This document shows positions 44,908-53,067 of a stretch of 64,000 nt of DNA, in pieces. Within the stretch, counting starts at the first letter, position 1, and every line of letters begins with the position of its first letter. Both the position numbers and the translations under genes were made by a program. Where the stretch lies: assembly GCA_028692395.1 (NCBI GenBank), contig JAQUXP010000018.1, forward strand, positions 1-64,000, in the 5' to 3' direction. Under the pieces are notes generated by a model that saw nothing but the letters and a program-made list of their open reading frames with translations, was not told where the DNA came from and made no database searches. This DNA is from Lachnospiraceae bacterium (lineage in GTDB: Bacteria > Bacillota > Clostridia > Lachnospirales > Lachnospiraceae).

Positions 44908-46426
44908 GATATTATTGGTCGATGATGAAGAAATTTATTTGATGTATCTGCAGAAAATGATTGACTGGGAAGCTATGGACTGCTGTATTTGCGGATGTGC
45001 ACAAGATGGCCTGGAAGCTGTTCAAATGGTGGAGGAATTATCCCCGGATATTATCTTTATGGATATCAACATGTCTCACATGGATGGACTGGATGCAAGT
45101 GCCTGTTTGAAGGAGACGAATAATAAAGCGAAAATCATCATTATGACAGCCTTTGATGAATTCTCATTTGCTCAAAAAGCAATCAAACTGCAGGTGTTTG
45201 ATTATCTGCTGAAGCCCTTTGACGAAAAAGAACTGGAAGATACGCTTAAAAAATGTATCAGGGAAATAGATGAGGAGCGTGAAAACAGGAAAAGTGAGCA
45301 GGAGGTGCTTCTGAAAGAGGTATTAGATTCAGGAATGCTTGCGCAGGGGGAAATACATATCATGGCAGGAGGCAGGTATGCAGCAGTTATTTTCAAGCGG
45401 ACCCCGGAGGTTACCAGAAAGGAAAGAGAACAATTCCGAGAAATTCTGCGCAAACCTTTTGAAAAGTATCAGATGGAGAGCTTTTTTCTTGGAAATCAGA
45501 TGGGCTGCGGCGTTGTTATACATGCCATTGCGGATAAGAAAACATCACTGGAAGATCTGAAAGAGGGTTATCGCAGCATATTGTCAGAACATCAGGGCGA
45601 TGGATTTGAGTGGTTTGCAATTGGAAATATTGTGGATGGGATAGAAAATATTCAGGAGACATATCAAAATGCAAAGATTGTGCAGGAAAACCGGATTAAA
45701 CTGGTTGGAAAAGTAAACAGTTATGGGGATGTTATTCATCTTGAACGGGAATTCAACAGATTGAATCAGGATGATGTGAATCTACTGATCAAGGCTTTTG
45801 AGATGAGGCGCTATGAAAAGGTAGATGAGCTGATAGAGAAGATGTTTGCATTATCACATCACCAGATGTTCTCTTATCAATACGTGGTAGCCACCTACTA
45901 TTCTGTCACCACCGAGATTTGTAATTATTATCGATATAAAGCAGAAGCTGATCAGGATGGAGCTTTGTCTGCGTCAAGCAGTCTTTTATCAGAGATCGCC
46001 ATGTGTTCCACAACGCAGCAGATGCTGGAAATTGTGAAGAACTATATTTATGAGATATTCAGCAACTGCATGGGCGCAACTACAGGAAGCAAAAAAGAGG
46101 TTCTTGCAGAGAAGATCGAAAAGTATCTCCAGAAGCATTATGAGGATCAGTCGCTGTCTGTTAATCAGATTACAGAAGAGCTGTATTTTGAAAATAGCTA
46201 TATGCGGCGGGTATTTAAGGAACAGACTGGAAAGACCATCATTCAAAGGCTGGAAGAGATTCGGCTGGAGAGGGCCAGACAATTGCTGGAAGAGGGAATT
46301 TATAAAAATAGTGAGATAGCGGATATGACAGGCTATTGTGATCAGCAGTATTTCAGCAAAAGATTTAAACTGATCTGCGGCTGTACACCATCACATTATC
46401 AAAAAATGAAAAAGAAGGAAAAATAA
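44888..46426 (+). CDS. YesN-type response regulator of the corrinoid cluster
   Basis: 512 residues. Receiver domain with VDDEEIYLMY at the start and phospho-acceptor D59 in IIFMDINMSHMDG, KPF motif in YLLKPFDEKEL, then a middle region and a C-terminal AraC-type double helix-turn-helix (LSVNQITEELYFENSYMRRV and IADMTGYCDQQYFSKRFK). Because the methyltransferase genes follow after 2 nt, this pair almost certainly controls both import and methyl transfer. Confidence 0.93.
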   Translation: MKKLKYKILLVDDEEIYLMYLQKMIDWEAMDCCICGCAQDGLEAVQMVEELSPDIIFMDINMSHMDGLDASACLKETNNKAKIIIMTAFDEFSFAQKAIKLQVFDYLLKPFDEKELEDTLKKCIREIDEERENRKSEQEVLLKEVLDSGMLAQGEIHIMAGGRYAAVIFKRTPEVTRKEREQFREILRKPFEKYQMESFFLGNQMGCGVVIHAIADKKTSLEDLKEGYRSILSEHQGDGFEWFAIGNIVDGIENIQETYQNAKIVQENRIKLVGKVNSYGDVIHLEREFNRLNQDDVNLLIKAFEMRRYEKVDELIEKMFALSHHQMFSYQYVVATYYSVTTEICNYYRYKAEADQDGALSASSSLLSEIAMCSTTQQMLEIVKNYIYEIFSNCMGATTGSKKEVLAEKIEKYLQKHYEDQSLSVNQITEELYFENSYMRRVFKEQTGKTIIQRLEEIRLERARQLLEEGIYKNSEIADMTGYCDQQYFSKRFKLICGCTPSHYQKMKKKEK

Positions 46427-46428
46427 TT

Positions 46429-47493
46429 ATGTTATATTGTGAGAATTGGGATGAGATAAAAAAGAGATATCTGGAATTCTGGAGCAGAGAGAACCATGAT
46501 AAACCAATCATGACGATTACCGCACCAAAGGACAATGCAGAGCAAATGCCGGTATCCACACATGCTAACTTAAAAGAACGATGGATGGATACGGAATATA
46601 TGCTGAAGAAAGCAAACTGGCAGATGAGAAATACCCGCTATTATGCAGAAGCATTTCCAGTATTGAATCCTGATCTGGGACCGGACTTTTTTGCTTCGTG
46701 TTATAACACACAGATTCAATTTGGAGAGAGCACCAGCTGGTCTGTTCCTTGGATGTCGGATGATGATGTTGAGGCATATGAAGAATTTGTTCTGGACAAA
46801 CAGAGTGAGTATTATAAAAAAATGATTGAGATGACACAGGCAGCTGTCGAGGATGGAAAAGACAAATATATCGTGGGAATTACAGACCTCCATCCAGGGG
46901 CAGATGGTCTTGTATCTATGAGGGGCTCTCAGAACCTTTGTTATGATACCTTTGATTATCCGGAATTTATACAGAAGGGTGTCTGGGATCTTTATAAAGG
47001 ATTTCGTGAGATCTACAGCAAACTGTATGATCTGACCACGAAATATCAGCAGGGAAGCACCTGCTGGATGAATATATGGCATCCGAAGAGATGGTATCCG
47101 GTAAGCTGCGATTTTTCCTGCATGATCTCTGAGAAGATGTATGGGGAGATGATTGTTGAGGAGATGGAGAAAGAGACAGAATATCTGGATGGAAGCATGT
47201 ATCATCTGGATGGACCCGATGCACTGAAGCATCTGGACAGAATATTGAAGATGCCCTCCCTTGGCGGTGTGCAGTGGGTATATGGTGCGGGCAATCCCAC
47301 AGCATCTCACTGGATTTCTGAGATAAAGAAGATCCAGGCAGCGGGAAAATGTGTACATATTCAGGTAGAACCGGGGGAATTGGAGATATTGTTGAAGGAA
47401 GTAGAACCGGAAGGCATCATGTACAATATCAATGCAGCCTCAGAGGACGAGGCAAAAGAATTACTTAAGCTTACAGAAAAATACAAACGATAG
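46429..47493 (+). CDS. UroD-fold methyltransferase-like protein (first of two)
   Basis: 354 residues. The overall pattern (SCDFSCMISEKMYGEMIVEE, MYHLDGPDALKHLDRIL, GGVQWVYGAG, IQVEPGELEILL) fits the uroporphyrinogen decarboxylase/corrinoid methyltransferase barrel family. The HxCG zinc motif typical of MtaA-type enzymes is not seen; instead there is HLDGPDALKHL. It starts 2 nt after the regulator gene and is directly followed by a corrinoid protein gene. By position it is the best candidate for the substrate-specific methyltransferase that demethylates the imported compound, but heme decarboxylase activity is very unlikely in this setting. Substrate unknown. Confidence 0.72.
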   Translation: MLYCENWDEIKKRYLEFWSRENHDKPIMTITAPKDNAEQMPVSTHANLKERWMDTEYMLKKANWQMRNTRYYAEAFPVLNPDLGPDFFASCYNTQIQFGESTSWSVPWMSDDDVEAYEEFVLDKQSEYYKKMIEMTQAAVEDGKDKYIVGITDLHPGADGLVSMRGSQNLCYDTFDYPEFIQKGVWDLYKGFREIYSKLYDLTTKYQQGSTCWMNIWHPKRWYPVSCDFSCMISEKMYGEMIVEEMEKETEYLDGSMYHLDGPDALKHLDRILKMPSLGGVQWVYGAGNPTASHWISEIKKIQAAGKCVHIQVEPGELEILLKEVEPEGIMYNINAASEDEAKELLKLTEKYKR

Positions 47494-47532
47494 CGGGTTG
47501 AATAAATGATGGAAAATATGGAGGAAAAGAGT

Positions 47533-48171
47533 ATGTCTATTATTGAAGAAATATCTGAATTACTGCAGAATGGTAAAGCTAAAAAAGTAAAAGAGCTGGT
47601 GCGTCAGGCACTGGAAGAGGGATATGATCCAAAGGTTATATTAAATGAAGGTCTCTTGTCAGGCATGATGATTGTAGGAGGAAAATTCAAAAACAACGAA
47701 GTCTTTGTGCCGGAAGTACTGGTATCTGCAAGAGCTATGAATGCGGGACTTACCATACTTGAACCGAAGCTGGTTGAAGTCAGTAACGAACCAATTGGAA
47801 AAGCTGTAATCGGTACCGTAAAGGGCGATCTGCATGATATAGGAAAAAATCTTGTGGTCATGATGCTCAAAGGTGCCGGATTTGAAACCTATGATATAGG
47901 TGTGGATGTGGAAGCAGATACATTTATCGCTAAAGCAGAGGAAGTCGGAGCGGACATTATCTGTATGTCTGCACTGCTTGCAACTACTATGGCGGGTATG
48001 CAGGAGTGTATCAACAAACTGCAGGAGTCAAATCTGCGTGACAAATATATCGTTATGATTGGCGGAGCTCCGGTAAATGAGAATTTTGCAAAACAGATTG
48101 GTGCGGATTATTACACACCGGATGCGGTAACAGCGGCAGAAGTGGCTAAATCTGCAGTACAAGGCAGATAA
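47533..48171 (+). CDS. Corrinoid (B12-binding) methyl carrier protein, MtaC-like
   Basis: 212 residues from 47533, with GGAGG 9-10 nt upstream; the ATG at 47506 has no site. An N-terminal helical cap domain (LVRQALEEGYDPKVILNEGL) is followed by the Rossmann B12 domain with the cobalt-ligating H101 in KGDLHDIGKNLVVMMLKGAG and the later SALLATTMAGM and IGGAPVNENFA segments. Such proteins accept a methyl group on Co(I) from one methyltransferase and pass it to another. Two methyltransferase-like genes flank it. Confidence 0.93.
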   Translation: MSIIEEISELLQNGKAKKVKELVRQALEEGYDPKVILNEGLLSGMMIVGGKFKNNEVFVPEVLVSARAMNAGLTILEPKLVEVSNEPIGKAVIGTVKGDLHDIGKNLVVMMLKGAGFETYDIGVDVEADTFIAKAEEVGADIICMSALLATTMAGMQECINKLQESNLRDKYIVMIGGAPVNENFAKQIGADYYTPDAVTAAEVAKSAVQGR

Positions 48172-48201
48172 AAGACGCTGTCTCATGTAAGGGAGTATCC
48201 A

Positions 48202-48837
48202 GTGAAAAGAAAAATAACTGATTTATCTGTAAGATTCAGTGAAAATTTCATATTGAATATGATTGACTGCACACCTGACAGTCCAATATATGAGACAGCA
48301 ATGCAGGAACTGAAAGAACTGGAAGACAGGGCATATTCGCTGATAAGGCCAAGGGCAGTGGCTGCATGGGGAGAGATTGACAGGGAAGCTTCCTCAGATG
48401 GTATACCGGAGGGGACGAAAGCATTGTTTACGATTGCAACCCTTGGAAAAGAAATAAGTGAATGGTCTTCCTGTCTCTTTCGAGAAGGCGATTATCTTGG
48501 AGGAATGCTTGTCAATGCCATGGCAGATGAGGCCCTGTTTCAAGTGGACACTGCGGTACAGCAGGCTGTAATAGAGATGAGCAGGTCAATGAATATGGGA
48601 GTGAAACAGCGTGTTGAGGCTCCGAATGATATTGAAATGGTATCACAGAGGCTTGCCTGGGAGGTTACGGAGGCGAAAGAGGAAATAGGCGTGGGAATTA
48701 GGAGTAGTTACATGCTGGATCCGCTTAAAACTAATTGTGTAATTTATTTGCTGGACAGATTCTGCAGTGAGTACAGGACAGCACATAACTGTAAAAATTG
48801 TAAGGCTGTTCACTGCAAGAGAAGGATGGCCGAATAG
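48202..48837 (+). CDS. MetH activation-domain-like protein
   Basis: 211 residues, GTG start at 48202 behind AAGGGAG. The phrases LIRPRAVAAWGEIDREAS, FTIATLGKEISEWSS and GGMLVNAMADEALFQVD resemble the stand-alone proteins related to the B12-dependent methionine synthase activation domain. The C-terminus has a cysteine cluster, HNCKNCKAVHCKRR, that could hold an Fe-S cluster. Such proteins are commonly encoded next to corrinoid methyltransferases and may help keep the cobalt reduced or interact with the corrinoid protein. Role inferred from family and context. Confidence 0.7.
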   Translation: MKRKITDLSVRFSENFILNMIDCTPDSPIYETAMQELKELEDRAYSLIRPRAVAAWGEIDREASSDGIPEGTKALFTIATLGKEISEWSSCLFREGDYLGGMLVNAMADEALFQVDTAVQQAVIEMSRSMNMGVKQRVEAPNDIEMVSQRLAWEVTEAKEEIGVGIRSSYMLDPLKTNCVIYLLDRFCSEYRTAHNCKNCKAVHCKRRMAE

Positions 48838-48849
48838 GAGGTAGAATAT

Positions 48850-49896
48850 ATGAACTCGATGGAACGTGTAGTAATGGCTTTACAGCACAAAGAGCCTGAC
48901 CGTGTACCGGTGTATCCGATTATCAGCGGAGCATCCAGAAGATTGATAGGGGCGGACTATAAAGAGTGGTCAACAGATGCAGAGGTATGCAGCAGGGCAC
49001 TTTTGAAGGCAAGAGAAGAATTTGATTTGGACTGCATCGTAACTTTGATTGATCTTTCTGTTGAATGCACTGCATGGGGGCAGGAGCTTATATATCCGGA
49101 AAATGAAGCAGCGCATCCGGACTATAACAATTCCGTCATTAAGGATATTGATGAATATTCTAAAATCAAAAAAGTTGATTACAGAACGTGCGAACGCATG
49201 ACCATGCATATCGAGACCTGTGAGAAGCTGGTAAAAGAAGCAAACGGGGAATTTCCAATTATTGCTTTTGTTTTCGGACCATTGGGTACATTGTCCATGC
49301 TCAGGAATCAGCAGGAGATGTATATGGATTTGTACGATGATCCCGATGCGGTCAAGGAAGCAGCCAAAGAAATCAGTGAGACATTAAAAGAATACTGCAG
49401 AGGATTGATGGCAACCGGTATCAGTGGAATTATGTTTGACACCTTGTTTTCTTCCGGAACGATCATGTCCAAGCAGATGTGGAGCGAGATGGAAGGGGAG
49501 CTGGTAAAGGAACTGGCACAGACGGTAAGAGACGAGGGCGGTCTGGTTATGATCCATAACTGCGGTGAGAGAATTTACTTTGATGCCCAGATCAAATATA
49601 TGGATCCATGTGCGATCTCATTTCTTTATCCACCGGATGACTGCAGAGATTTTGCAGAATGTAAAGAAAAATATGGTGATAAGGTGACGCTGATTGGATG
49701 TGTTACTCCGGCAACTGCAGTTATTGGAACAGATGAAGAGTGGGAAGAAGAGTGCAGAAATAACATGAAAGATATGATGCCAGGCGGAGGTTTTATGCTG
49801 GCTACGGGATGTGAATATCCGGCAAATGCGCCATTTGACAAAGCCCGGAAAATGGTAGAACTGGCAAAAACAGTGGGAAAATATAAGGAAAGATAA
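48850..49896 (+). CDS. UroD-fold corrinoid methyltransferase (MtaA-like, second of two)
   Basis: 348 residues, behind AGGAGG. It begins NSMERVVMALQHKEPDRVPV, as MtaA/UroD-like methyltransferases do. A zinc-type site is intact: MIHNCGERIYF, then LIGCVTPATAV and LATGCEYPANAPFDKA. In the family these enzymes move the methyl group from the corrinoid protein to a thiol or tetrahydrofolate acceptor. Together with the genes at 46429-48837 it makes a complete substrate-corrinoid-acceptor chain. Acceptor unknown; in a non-methanogen tetrahydrofolate is the most likely. Confidence 0.85.
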   Translation: MNSMERVVMALQHKEPDRVPVYPIISGASRRLIGADYKEWSTDAEVCSRALLKAREEFDLDCIVTLIDLSVECTAWGQELIYPENEAAHPDYNNSVIKDIDEYSKIKKVDYRTCERMTMHIETCEKLVKEANGEFPIIAFVFGPLGTLSMLRNQQEMYMDLYDDPDAVKEAAKEISETLKEYCRGLMATGISGIMFDTLFSSGTIMSKQMWSEMEGELVKELAQTVRDEGGLVMIHNCGERIYFDAQIKYMDPCAISFLYPPDDCRDFAECKEKYGDKVTLIGCVTPATAVIGTDEEWEEECRNNMKDMMPGGGFMLATGCEYPANAPFDKARKMVELAKTVGKYKER

Positions 49897-49903
49897 AAAT
49901 GAT

Positions 49904-49945
49904 GCTGTCGCACTCCCGATCACCGAAGTGCGACAGCTCTCTTTT
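49904..49945 (+). terminator. Intrinsic terminator of the corrinoid cluster
   Basis: An 11-bp perfect stem (GCTGTCGCACT at 49904-49914 with AGTGCGACAGC at 49927-49937) followed by TCTCTTTTT. It lies between the convergent methyltransferase and thiE genes. Confidence 0.9.
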
Positions 49946-49950
49946 TGAGA

Positions 49951-50595
49951 TTAAAGCAGAGAGAGGTGGCTGATCAGGGTCTTGGCGGCCGTTGCGGGAT
50001 CTTCGGCTTTCATAATGGCAGATACCACCACCATACCTGAGATACCTGTTCCCACCAGAATGTCCATATTTGTATCGTTCAGTCCTCCGATGGCATAGAC
50101 TGGAATCGGTACGGCGTTACAGATTGCATCCAGGGTGGAAACTTCTGTAAGGATGGTCTTTACCTTTGTGGTAGTGGGGAAGATGGCGCCAACACCCAGG
50201 TAATCGGCACCCTGGGCGTAAGCATCCCGGGCGGCTTCCACTGTTTTTGCAGTTGCACCTACGATTTTGTCCGGTCCCAGGAGTCTGCGGGCTACTGAGA
50301 CAGGAAGATCACTGGCGCCAACGTGGACTCCTGCGGCATCGCTGGCAAGAGCAACATCCACCCGGTCATCAATCAAAAGAGGAATCTGGTAACGATCTGT
50401 AATCTCTTTTACAAGGAGTGCCTTTCTGAGATACTCTCTGCCGCCGCATTCCTTTTCCCGAAGCTGGACAAGAGAGACATTACTTTTACAGGCTTCCTCC
50501 ACACAGTGCAAGAAGGTTTCTTCCGTGTGATAGGAACTGTCGGTAACAAGGTAAAGGATTTTTTTATTCCCCTTCAGGGATTCTTTATAATTCAT
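49951..50595 (-). CDS. thiE: Thiamine-phosphate synthase
   Basis: 214 residues. TIM-barrel enzyme with LYLVTDSS at the N-terminus, VSLVQLREKE, the substrate phosphate loop and metal site (LLIDDRVDVALASDAAGVHV), GATAKTVEAA, and the C-terminal PVYAIGGLNDTNMDILVGTG. It joins hydroxymethylpyrimidine pyrophosphate and thiazole phosphate to thiamine phosphate. Last gene of the riboswitch-controlled thiW-thiM-thiE operon. Confidence 0.95.
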   Translation of the reverse strand: MNYKESLKGNKKILYLVTDSSYHTEETFLHCVEEACKSNVSLVQLREKECGGREYLRKALLVKEITDRYQIPLLIDDRVDVALASDAAGVHVGASDLPVSVARRLLGPDKIVGATAKTVEAARDAYAQGADYLGVGAIFPTTTKVKTILTEVSTLDAICNAVPIPVYAIGGLNDTNMDILVGTGISGMVVVSAIMKAEDPATAAKTLISHLSLL

Positions 50596-50644
50596 GTGAG
50601 ATACCTGCTTTCCAGGTCTGCAAGACCTTTTTTTACAAAAGCTG

Positions 50645-50671
50645 GTAACTGTTCAGTAACTGAACAGTTAC
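50645..50671 (-). other. Perfect hairpin at the thiM stop / thiM-thiE junction
   Basis: GTAACTGTTCAG (50645-50656) and CTGAACAGTTAC (50660-50671) form a 12-bp stem with a 3-nt loop. The thiM stop codon lies in one arm. No U run follows on the minus strand, so an mRNA-stability or partial-termination element between thiM and thiE is more likely than a full terminator. Confidence 0.55.
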
Positions 50672-51483
50672 AGAAGCTGTTCTAAATTGATGTTTTCGGT
50701 CAGCTGATCGAAAGTGAGAGTGGAAAGTGCGTCCATCAGCTGCAGAGCAAAGGTTCCGCTTCCCTTGTGGGTTTCTGCTGCTTCACCGGCAATTCCCATG
50801 ACAGAGACAGCGAGAAGTGCTGCTTCCAGCGGAGTTCCATGAGCCAGATAGGAGGCAGTCAGCACTCCCAGCATACATCCGGTTCCGGTGATAGAAGAGA
50901 GCATGGGAACGCCATTGTGACCGAGCCAGGCATGCTCTCCCTGCCAGATCAGGTCATCTGCACCGGTAGCCAGAAGAAGGGCGTCTGTCTGTCTGGAAAG
51001 AGCGGTAAGTACCGGGGCAAGGCTGAGCGCATTTTCAGAAGAAAAACTGTCGCCAACTCCTGCGTCGATACCGATACTGTGCTGTTCGATTCCTGCCAGT
51101 GCACGAAGCTCGGAGCTGTTCCCCTTTAGAATCGTCACAGAAGAATCTGCCAGCAGACTTCTGGCATAGTGCAGGCGGAGAGAGCTGCAGGCGATCCCTA
51201 CCAGATCAAGAATCACGGGGATCCCGCACCGGTTTGCTTCGGCAAGGGAAAGACGGATAGATTCCATACGAGCGTCAGTGATGTTGCCCAGGTTCAGTGC
51301 CAGTGCGTCTGCAGAGGCAGTAATTTCGGCAGCTTCCCGGGGATGCTCTGCCATAATCGGTCTGGCACCCACGGCGAGAACGGCATTTGCACAGTCGTGG
51401 ATGGAGATGGGATTAGTGATGCAGTGAATCAGCGGCCTTTGCAGCCGGGTTTGTTCCATGAGTGTTACCAGTTTTGTGATCAT
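50668..51483 (-). CDS. thiM: Hydroxyethylthiazole kinase
   Basis: 271 residues from 51483, which gives the usual 17-20 residues before the PLIHCITNPIS block and has GGGAGC upstream. It has NDCAN-like IHDCANAVLAVGARPIMAEH, the ATP-site glycines in SSITGTGCMLG and a C-terminal helical end. It phosphorylates salvaged thiazole alcohol for ThiE. It overlaps the upstream thiW gene by 71 nt, longer than usual, probably because ThiW has an extended C-terminus here. Confidence 0.93.
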   Translation of the reverse strand: MITKLVTLMEQTRLQRPLIHCITNPISIHDCANAVLAVGARPIMAEHPREAAEITASADALALNLGNITDARMESIRLSLAEANRCGIPVILDLVGIACSSLRLHYARSLLADSSVTILKGNSSELRALAGIEQHSIGIDAGVGDSFSSENALSLAPVLTALSRQTDALLLATGADDLIWQGEHAWLGHNGVPMLSSITGTGCMLGVLTASYLAHGTPLEAALLAVSVMGIAGEAAETHKGSGTFALQLMDALSTLTFDQLTENINLEQLL

Positions 51484-52009
51484 ATACTTTTGCTCCCAGT
51501 GCGTATTGGAATTTGGCAAGTAAGCCGGCCTGGCTTAATGCCTTTAAAAACAGATATGCGACGATTCCACCCAGAGTAGTGGCAGCCAGAAACATCGGGG
51601 TGTAGAAGAAGGCAGTCAGCCCTTCCCGTCCCATCAAAAATGCCATAACCGGGTATGAAACGATGGATCCGATGATGCCGGTGCCAAAGATCTCCCCCAG
51701 GACACCACAGATGATTCTACCTTTGGAAAGACGATAAAAGACGCCAGATAAAAATGCACCAAATACTGCGCCGGTCAGAGCCAGAGGCGGAATTCCCATA
51801 AACATCATGCGAATCACCCCGATCATAACAGCACAGGCCAGTGAATACCAGGGACCCAGCAGTACGGAGCAGACGATGTTAATAAAGTGAGCGGTGGGAC
51901 ACATGCCCTCAATACGAAGAATTGGTGAGATGACAACTCCGACGGCTACGATCATAGCCAGCATAACCATACGGAGAAGTCTTGTACGAGCTGTGTTTTG
52001 CATTTCCAT
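51413..52009 (-). CDS. thiW: Thiazole-precursor ECF transporter S component ThiW
   Basis: 198 residues with five or six membrane helices. N-terminal RLLRMVMLAMIVAVGVVISP, then RIEGMCPTAHFINIVCSVLL and IPPLALTGAVFGAFLSGVFY, the signature regions of ThiW. It captures hydroxyethylthiazole or a related thiamine precursor for an energy-coupling factor module encoded elsewhere. First gene after the TPP riboswitch. Confidence 0.9.
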   Translation of the reverse strand: MEMQNTARTRLLRMVMLAMIVAVGVVISPILRIEGMCPTAHFINIVCSVLLGPWYSLACAVMIGVIRMMFMGIPPLALTGAVFGAFLSGVFYRLSKGRIICGVLGEIFGTGIIGSIVSYPVMAFLMGREGLTAFFYTPMFLAATTLGGIVAYLFLKALSQAGLLAKFQYALGAKVYDHKTGNTHGTNPAAKAADSLHH

Positions 52010-52036
52010 AATAAAACTCCTTTTCTTTTTTATTAT

Positions 52037-52069
52037 AAAAAAACCACATGACGGACAGATGTCGTGTGG
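52037..52069 (-). terminator. Riboswitch expression-platform terminator before thiW
   Basis: On the minus strand CCACACGAC (52069-52061) pairs with GTCATGTGG (52052-52044) with one mismatch, followed by seven U. It lies between the TPP aptamer and thiW, as expected of a riboswitch that terminates when TPP is bound. Confidence 0.8.
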
Positions 52070-52084
52070 GTATCAGGCTGTTCT

Positions 52085-52180
52085 ATATATCTGATCCCTA
52101 CGTTGGCATTATCCAAATCAGGTTATTGGGTCGAAGCTGTCATCTTCCTCTCAGCCTGTTCTACAAGCTCCCCACAGTGT
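52085..52180 (-). promoter_or_regulatory. TPP riboswitch (THI element)
   Basis: Read on the minus strand, the conserved blocks appear in order: GTGGGGAGC, GGCTGAGAGG (pyrimidine-binding CUGAGA loop), ACCTGATTTGGATAATGCC and ACGTAGGGA. These are the diagnostic TPP aptamer segments. It controls thiW-thiM-thiE: TPP binding should favour the terminator at 52037-52069 and switch off thiazole salvage. Confidence 0.96.
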
Positions 52181-52193
52181 TTTTATGCATCTA

Positions 52194-52222
52194 AGTATAG
52201 CAGAGAGGATGGAGGATGTCAA
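52194..52222 (-). promoter_or_regulatory. Promoter of the thi operon
   Basis: On the minus strand TTGACA (52222-52217) and TATACT (52199-52194) have the ideal 17-bp spacing. It places the transcription start a few bases before the aptamer. Confidence 0.9.
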
Positions 52223-52240
52223 ACCCGCAGGAATGTGTGT

Positions 52241-52268
52241 TTGAAAAAAACAGATACTCTGTTATAAT
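52241..52268 (+). promoter_or_regulatory. Promoter of the LytTR/GHKL operon, divergent to thi
   Basis: TTGAAA (52241-52246) and TATAAT (52263-52268) are 16 bp apart. Predicted start near 52275, which makes the ATG at 52287 almost leaderless and favours the start at 52329. Confidence 0.8.
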
Positions 52269-52328
52269 AACATAGGAGTCAAAAGGATGATGGATCAGAC
52301 TGAAAAAGCTGGTAAAAGGAGTGGTAAC

Positions 52329-53066
52329 ATGAGTGAAGATACCCTAAAGATTGCGGTATGTGATGATTTAGACGAAGACAGAAACAAGATGATATCCCTT
52401 TTGTCGGAATATCTTGATAATAATAATATTTGTGCCACAATTGATGAGTATGAGTCGGGCGAGGCGTTCCTTTCAAGCGACACCGCATCCTACCTCCTGG
52501 TTTTTCTTGATATATTCATGGATGGTATCAACGGTATGGAAACAGCCAAACACCTTATCTCACAAAATGACCGTGTCCAGGTGGTGTTTAGCAGCACAAG
52601 CCCTGATTTTGCCGTTGAGGCTTTTAACATTTCCGCACTGCATTACCTTGTAAAGCCTCTGGAGCGTGAAAAACTGTTTGCAGTGCTCCACAAGTTCTTT
52701 GAAAATTATTATCATGTACGGACTGTTACTGTTAAGGTGGGACGAACAGAGGAGGACATCTATTTGGACGATATCCTTTGGGCAGAAGCAAGGGGAAAGA
52801 AGACGATCCTGTACTTAAAACAAGGAGAGATTGAGATCTCAAATTCTATTTCCGCACTGGCAAATTTGCTGCCGGAATCAGATTTTTGCAAGCCCATACG
52901 CTATGCGCTGGTTTCCATGCGGGAAATCATCGCCGTTCCATCGGATACGGTGAAGCTGTCGGATGGAACAGAGATTCCCATCAGCCGCACAGAGCGGGAG
53001 AATATTAAACATGCATTTGCGGATTATAGATGGAAAAAATTGCGCGGCAGATTAGGAGGACGATAA
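52329..53066 (+). CDS. LytTR-family response regulator (AgrA-like)
   Basis: 245 residues from 52329 (AAAAGGAG about 8 nt upstream). The receiver has LKIAVCDDLDEDRNK and phospho-acceptor D61 in LLVFLDIFMDGING, KPLE in LVKPLERE, and then a LytTR DNA-binding domain (DDILWAEARGKKTILYL, FCKPIRYALVSMREI, ending ENIKHAFADYRW). LytTR regulators bind pairs of direct repeats about 20-22 bp apart. Such a pair occurs at 54700-54731, before the STAND regulator gene. The kinase gene follows after 1 nt. No AgrB/AgrD-like peptide system is adjacent. Confidence 0.93.
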   Translation: MSEDTLKIAVCDDLDEDRNKMISLLSEYLDNNNICATIDEYESGEAFLSSDTASYLLVFLDIFMDGINGMETAKHLISQNDRVQVVFSSTSPDFAVEAFNISALHYLVKPLEREKLFAVLHKFFENYYHVRTVTVKVGRTEEDIYLDDILWAEARGKKTILYLKQGEIEISNSISALANLLPESDFCKPIRYALVSMREIIAVPSDTVKLSDGTEIPISRTERENIKHAFADYRWKKLRGRLGGR

Positions 53067-53067
53067 T

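Noticed and set aside
50616-50637. A plus-strand terminator-like hairpin AGGTCT/AGACCT followed by seven T between thiM and thiE
   Set aside because: No plus-strand gene ends here; both flanking genes are on the minus strand, where it has A residues in front and no U run.
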